From positions 124,001-188,000 of the forward strand of contig CAJBYO010000033.1 of assembly GCA_903959905.1 (NCBI GenBank): a stretch of DNA of 64,000 nucleotides, given 5' to 3'. Position 1 is the first letter of the stretch, and every line of letters begins with the position of its first letter. A program made the position numbers and the translations under genes. Shown in pieces: positions 61,296-64,000 of the stretch. The notes below the pieces were generated by a model. That model saw only the letters and a list, made by a program, of their open reading frames with translations. It made no database searches and was not told the origin of the DNA. Origin of the DNA: an uncultured Bacteroidales bacterium. GTDB lineage: Bacteria > Bacteroidota > Bacteroidia > Bacteroidales > FEN-979.

Positions 61296-62012
61296 TTATT
61301 TTATGAGTTGCCGCAGGTAAAGCTGAATCGTATTTTCAAGACCGTAATACAATGCATCGCAGATCAGTGCGTGGCCGATGGACACTTCAAGCAACCCGGG
61401 GATGTTCTCTGAAAAATATTTTAAATTTTCAAGGTTCAGATCGTGGCCAGCGTTGATGCCAAGACCGGATTCATTCGCAGCATGAGCGGCCTGAATAAAC
61501 GGGTTGATCGCTTCTTCCCGGCCGGAGTTGAAATATTTCGCATACGACTCGGTGTAAAGTTCAATCCGGTCTGTACCACAATGCGCAGCCTGCCTCACCA
61601 TCTCAGGATCCGGCTCAACAAAAATGGATGTCCTGATCCCACACTCATGAAACCTGGCAACGACCTCTTTTAAAAAGTCGGCATGGCGAATGGTATCCCA
61701 ACCTGCATTTGAAGTTAAAACCCCGGGAGGGTCGGGAACGAGTGTAACCTGTGCCGGCTTAACACTGATAACCAGGTCAATAAAATCCGCAGAAGGATAA
61801 CCCTCAATATTGAATTCAGTCTTCACAACAGGTTTCAGGTCATGAACATCCTTGTACCTGATGTGCCGTTCATCCGGCCGGGGATGCACCGTAATACCCT
61901 GCGCACCGAACCGTTCACAGTCCAGGGCGGCTTTTACCACGTTCGGCAGATCGCCCCCGCGCGCATTGCGCAGGGTTGCGATTTTGTTTATGTTTACACT
62001 TAGCTTGGTCAT
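61296..62012 (-). CDS. pdxJ: pyridoxine 5'-phosphate synthase
   Basis: A 238-residue TIM-barrel enzyme that joins 1-deoxyxylulose 5-phosphate and 3-amino-2-oxopropyl phosphate to make pyridoxine 5'-phosphate. Motifs: [71 protein letters not shown] and [17 protein letters not shown]. Length is standard. ATG 62012 is used; the frame is open to 62069 but that would precede the probable promoter. First gene of a three-gene operon with dipeptidase and deaminase. Confidence 0.96.
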   Translation of the reverse strand: MTKLSVNINKIATLRNARGGDLPNVVKAALDCERFGAQGITVHPRPDERHIRYKDVHDLKPVVKTEFNIEGYPSADFIDLVISVKPAQVTLVPDPPGVLTSNAGWDTIRHADFLKEVVARFHECGIRTSIFVEPDPEMVRQAAHCGTDRIELYTESYAKYFNSGREEAINPFIQAAHAANESGLGINAGHDLNLENLKYFSENIPGLLEVSIGHALICDALYYGLENTIQLYLRQLIK

Positions 62013-62027
62013 TTGGCTGGTTTGGTG

Positions 62028-62056
62028 CAAAGCTACGATAAAAAGGAAAATGCAAA
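62028..62056 (-). promoter_or_regulatory. candidate pdxJ promoter
   Basis: On the minus strand TTTG (62053-62056) precedes TAGCTTTG (62028-62035, a perfect TAnnTTTG) with 17 bases between, shorter than usual. The -7 box is 16 bases from the pdxJ ATG at 62012. Confidence 0.35.
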
Positions 62057-62078
62057 GTGTAAAGTGCAAAGTGTAAAA
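62051..62078. repeat. 14-bp direct repeat, two units, between pdxJ and dtd
   Basis: TGCAAAGTGTAAAG (62051-62064) is followed at once by TGCAAAGTGTAAAA (62065-62078). It lies between the divergent pdxJ and dtd genes and overlaps the putative pdxJ -33 box. Confidence 0.7.
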
Positions 62079-62104
62079 CAGGGTGGTGGTTGTCCTTCAG
62101 GGTG

Positions 62105-62135
62105 ATTGAAGATATGGTTAAAATCTTTACTTTTG
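62105..62135 (+). promoter_or_regulatory. candidate dtd promoter
   Basis: ATTG at 62105-62108 precedes TACTTTTG at 62128-62135 with 19 bases between, a good Bacteroidota promoter. The predicted start near 62142 lies inside the upstream part of the open frame. This excludes the ATG at 62090 and favours TTG 62195 as the dtd start. Confidence 0.5.
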
Positions 62136-62194
62136 GGGTTGGAACAACGGGAGGTTATTCTCCTGTACCTTCAGCAAATTCAAAAACACAGCAT

Positions 62195-62647
62195 TTGAGA
62201 GCAGTTATTCAGCGGGTATCGGAGGCATCTGTTACCATCGGGTCAGAAATTCCGGGACGGATAGGCCAGGGAATGATGATTCTCCTGGGTATAGAGGATC
62301 GTGACGGAGGTTCGGACATTGATTGGCTTTGTTCCAAGATCATCAACTTGCGAATCTATGATGACGATGCCGGTATTATGAACAACTCCATCCTGGCAGC
62401 GGGTGGGGATATACTCGTCGTGAGCCAGTTTACCCTGCATGCCAGTACAAAGAAGGGAAACAGGCCTTCTTACATCCGTGCAGCGAGGCCTGAAACTGCC
62501 ATTCCGTTATACAATAAGTTCATAGAACAACTTGAACATATGCTCGGTAAAAAAGTTCAGACCGGCCAGTTTGGCGCCATGATGCAGGTGAGCCTGGTCA
62601 ACGAAGGCCCTGTGACAATATTCATGGATACACATAATAAAGAATAG
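62195..62647 (+). CDS. dtd: D-aminoacyl-tRNA deacylase
   Basis: A 150-residue enzyme that removes D-amino acids mischarged on tRNA. The start TTG 62195 gives LRAVIQRVSEASVTIG, matching the normal MRAVIQRV N-terminus and family length. The catalytic SQFTLHASTKKGNRPSY and the NEGPVTIFMDT segment with the Gly-Pro motif are present. A longer frame from ATG 62090 would add 35 unusual residues and lie upstream of the predicted transcript start. Confidence 0.94.
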   Translation: MRAVIQRVSEASVTIGSEIPGRIGQGMMILLGIEDRDGGSDIDWLCSKIINLRIYDDDAGIMNNSILAAGGDILVVSQFTLHASTKKGNRPSYIRAARPETAIPLYNKFIEQLEHMLGKKVQTGQFGAMMQVSLVNEGPVTIFMDTHNKE

Positions 62648-62715
62648 GTTTCTGTACCCAAAAACCTTGAGAAACTTTAAAAAAAATCTCCTTAACAAAA
62701 AATTAACAGGAGGAT

Positions 62716-62747
62716 GTTGCATATAAGAAAAAAGTAATGTAATTTTG
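62716..62747 (+). promoter_or_regulatory. candidate promoter of the Cys-rich secreted protein
   Basis: GTTG at 62716-62719 precedes TAATTTTG (perfect TAnnTTTG) at 62740-62747 with 20 bases between. The start at 62791 is 43 bases further on. Confidence 0.5.
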
Positions 62748-62790
62748 TACGATTATAAACACGTTGTCTACTTACTAAAACCCAGATACC

Positions 62791-63039
62791 ATGAAAAAAG
62801 TTGTTTTGTTATTTTCAGCAGTCGTTCTGTTTGCAGGATTAACATTCGCCCAGACACCACAGGCAAAGGACAAAGCTCCAAAGCCAGCTGATAAAAAAGA
62901 ATGCGCCAAGGATGAAAAAGCCGGTTGCGATACCAAAACCAAGTCATCATGCAGCGAAGCAAAAAAAGGCTCAAGCTGCTGTGCTAGCAAGGAAGGTAAA
63001 AAACCTGCTGCAGCTCCTGCAACTCCTGAAAAGAAATAA
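62791..63039 (+). CDS. secreted Cys/Lys-rich small protein
   Basis: An 82-residue protein with a signal peptide (MKKVVLLFSAVVLFAGLTFAQ). The mature part of about 60 residues is rich in Lys, Ala, Pro and Cys, with six cysteines in DKKECAKDE, AGCDTKT, SSCSEAKK and GSSCCASK. It is similar in plan to the larger Cys-rich protein at 43003. Metal binding or a disulfide-crosslinked extracellular role is possible. It has its own promoter and a terminator. Confidence 0.8.
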   Translation: MKKVVLLFSAVVLFAGLTFAQTPQAKDKAPKPADKKECAKDEKAGCDTKTKSSCSEAKKGSSCCASKEGKKPAAAPATPEKK

Positions 63040-63064
63040 TTTTCTTATCTCAGATTGATAAAAT

Positions 63065-63091
63065 AAAAAAGAGGCTTTCGGCCTCTTTTTT
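63065..63091. terminator. bidirectional terminator between convergent genes
   Basis: A6-GAGGC-TTTCG-GCCTC-T6 (63065-63091): a perfect 5-bp GC stem flanked by A and T runs, which works on both strands. It ends the Cys-rich gene on the plus strand and the tonB gene on the minus strand. Confidence 0.8.
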
Positions 63092-63878
63092 ATTTTACTG
63101 CAGGCCCCTTCCCGGGAATCCTGAAAACGATCGGCATCCGCACAATGACCCGCACAGCTTTTCCGTTGCGTTTCCCCGGCTCCCAGTGCGGCATGTCCCT
63201 GGTCACCCTGATCGCCTCCTCGTCGCATCCACCGCCAATCCGCTTCGGAACATCAATATTTGAAAGCGACCCGTCGGTTTCTACCACAAAAACAACCATC
63301 ACCACACCCTGGATCAGTGCTTTCATCGCAGCTTCCGGATACTTTACCTGCCTGCGCAGGTAATTAAGCCGTGATTCATCCCCCCCGGGGTAACGCGGAA
63401 AAACATCAATGGAGGTTGCGATCCCTGTATCATCCCCTATTCCTTTTCCAAGGCCCGATCCTCCATCTTTGGCGGCAGTATCCGTTTTCAGGGTGGTATC
63501 ATCAGGCTTTTCAACAGGTTTAATCTCTTCCGGTTTCACTTTCTCTGGAACAACGGAATCGGTAACAACAGGTGCCTGCTCAATTTCCTCCACAGGTTTT
63601 GCAAAAGATTCTGCGAGTTTATTTGGCTCATCCTGGGGCAGTGCACTCATGGTGTAGTACTCCACGTCGTACATCAGGTCGCCTTCAATAAGGGGCACCG
63701 GCTCAAAATAATAATAGCACCACGATGCGAAAATAGTGAGTGACACGATCAAAATGCCGCATACCATTGCAATGAACAAAAAACGGACATACTTTTTCCG
63801 GAGATAATAGGCGCCATAGGCCTTATTTCTTCCTTCAAATGCGATATCGTCCAGACCTGGTATCCGCTGCCTGATCAT
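63090..63878 (-). CDS. TonB-family energy transducer
   Basis: A 262-residue protein. The N-terminus IPGLDDIAFEGRNKAYGAYYLRKKY before the single transmembrane helix (about 32-56) is the standard Bacteroidota TonB form. A Pro/Glu/Lys-rich periplasmic spacer follows (about 85-150). The C-terminal TonB domain has FPRYPGGDESRLNYLRRQVKYPEAAMK, GVVMVVFVVETDGSLSNI and HWEPGKRNGKAVRVIVRMPIVFRI. It would energise receptors such as those at 1336 and 14466. Its start overlaps the preceding S4-protein stop in ATGA. Confidence 0.93.
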   Translation of the reverse strand: MIRQRIPGLDDIAFEGRNKAYGAYYLRKKYVRFLFIAMVCGILIVSLTIFASWCYYYFEPVPLIEGDLMYDVEYYTMSALPQDEPNKLAESFAKPVEEIEQAPVVTDSVVPEKVKPEEIKPVEKPDDTTLKTDTAAKDGGSGLGKGIGDDTGIATSIDVFPRYPGGDESRLNYLRRQVKYPEAAMKALIQGVVMVVFVVETDGSLSNIDVPKRIGGGCDEEAIRVTRDMPHWEPGKRNGKAVRVIVRMPIVFRIPGKGPAVK

Positions 63879-64000
63879 TCGTCAAGATATAGCTTGAGAA
63901 ATTCTATCTCCCTGCGCTCCCGCTTGGTCGGACGACCGATACCCCGTTCCCTGAATTCAAAGTTCGTCTCTTTCATCAGTTTGAGTTTCTGGTATTCCTC
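63875..64000 (-). CDS. S4-domain RNA-binding protein (Hsp15-like), C-terminal fragment
   Basis: Only the last 41 residues are in the window (5' end cut). They include FRERGIGRPTKRERREIEFL. The 'GRPTKRERRE' type tail is that of Bacteroidota S4-domain/Hsp15 (HslR) proteins, which bind stalled 50S subunits. The S4 domain itself lies outside, so the call rests on the tail alone. The TGA stop overlaps the tonB start. Confidence 0.6.
   Translation of the reverse strand, partial: EEYQKLKLMKETNFEFRERGIGRPTKRERREIEFLKLYLDE

Noticed and set aside
1..64000. tRNA, rRNA, integrase, transposase or prophage genes
   Set aside because: None recognised on either strand; intergenic gaps are short and explained by promoters, terminators and small repeats.

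Overview
The window looks like a chromosomal stretch from a Bacteroidota bacterium, probably Bacteroidales-like and possibly a metagenome-assembled genome. Reasons: a SusC/SusD pair, CarboxypepD_reg-type TonB-dependent receptors ending in aromatic residues, a Bacteroidota-style TonB, DUF4296 and DUF5686 proteins, a serine palmitoyltransferase ceramide cluster, and many -7 boxes of the Bacteroidota form TAnnTTTG upstream of genes. No rRNA, tRNA, CRISPR array, phage or insertion sequence was seen. The first and last genes are cut by the window edges.

Layout. 1-7.3 kb: small membrane proteins, a SusC/SusD nutrient-uptake pair and a beta-barrel protein. 7.4-12.1 kb (minus): a ceramide/sphingolipid cluster with serine palmitoyltransferase, a CerR-like reductase and two GNAT proteins of the bacterial ceramide synthase type; an 18-unit heptamer repeat lies inside it. 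12.1-14.3 kb: indolepyruvate oxidoreductase. 14.4-25.6 kb: a TonB receptor, recQ, an OmpH-like protein, kdsD, a DUF5686 protein, lptB and pssA.

25.9-31.7 kb is the most striking region: an 11-gene bacterial microcompartment (BMC) operon. It encodes two hexameric shell proteins, two tandem-domain shell proteins (one circularly permuted), four pentameric vertex proteins, a PduP/EutE-type acylating aldehyde dehydrogenase, an RpiB/LacAB-type sugar-phosphate isomerase and a deoxyribose-phosphate aldolase. A TetR regulator follows. The gene content fits the 'sugar-phosphate utilisation' class of metabolosome: deoxyribose 5-phosphate is cleaved to glyceraldehyde 3-phosphate and acetaldehyde, and the acetaldehyde is oxidised to acetyl-CoA inside the shell. 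The aldolase and the dehydrogenase carry N-terminal helices that look like encapsulation peptides. The isomerase has Asp where E. coli RpiB has its catalytic Cys. No phosphotransacylase or alcohol dehydrogenase is in the operon.

32.6-45 kb: an outer-membrane porin-like protein, queA, tatA, then a sulfur region (sulfide:quinone oxidoreductase, DUF1641, DsrC/TusE-like, DsrE2-like, a Cys-rich Crp/Fnr regulator, a NifX-like protein, a cysteine-desulfurase-family enzyme and a cysteine-synthase-family enzyme). An ECF sigma/anti-sigma/CpxP-CnrX-like module follows, preceded by a Cys-rich secreted protein and a perfect 19-bp hairpin. 45.3-48.5 kb: tatC, PspC and LiaF-like envelope proteins and a hydrolase.

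48.6-52.4 kb: a compact operon of a lysine 2,3-aminomutase-type radical SAM enzyme, two different Ddl-like ATP-grasp ligases and a GNAT. It reads as an uncharacterised route to a beta-lysine-containing small molecule. 52.5-64 kb: a substrate-binding lipoprotein, a zinc dehydrogenase, a very large ABCG-type transporter, a pdxJ-dipeptidase-deaminase operon, dtd, another Cys-rich secreted protein, TonB and an S4/Hsp15-like fragment.

All functional calls are from reading sequence motifs; no database search was possible.
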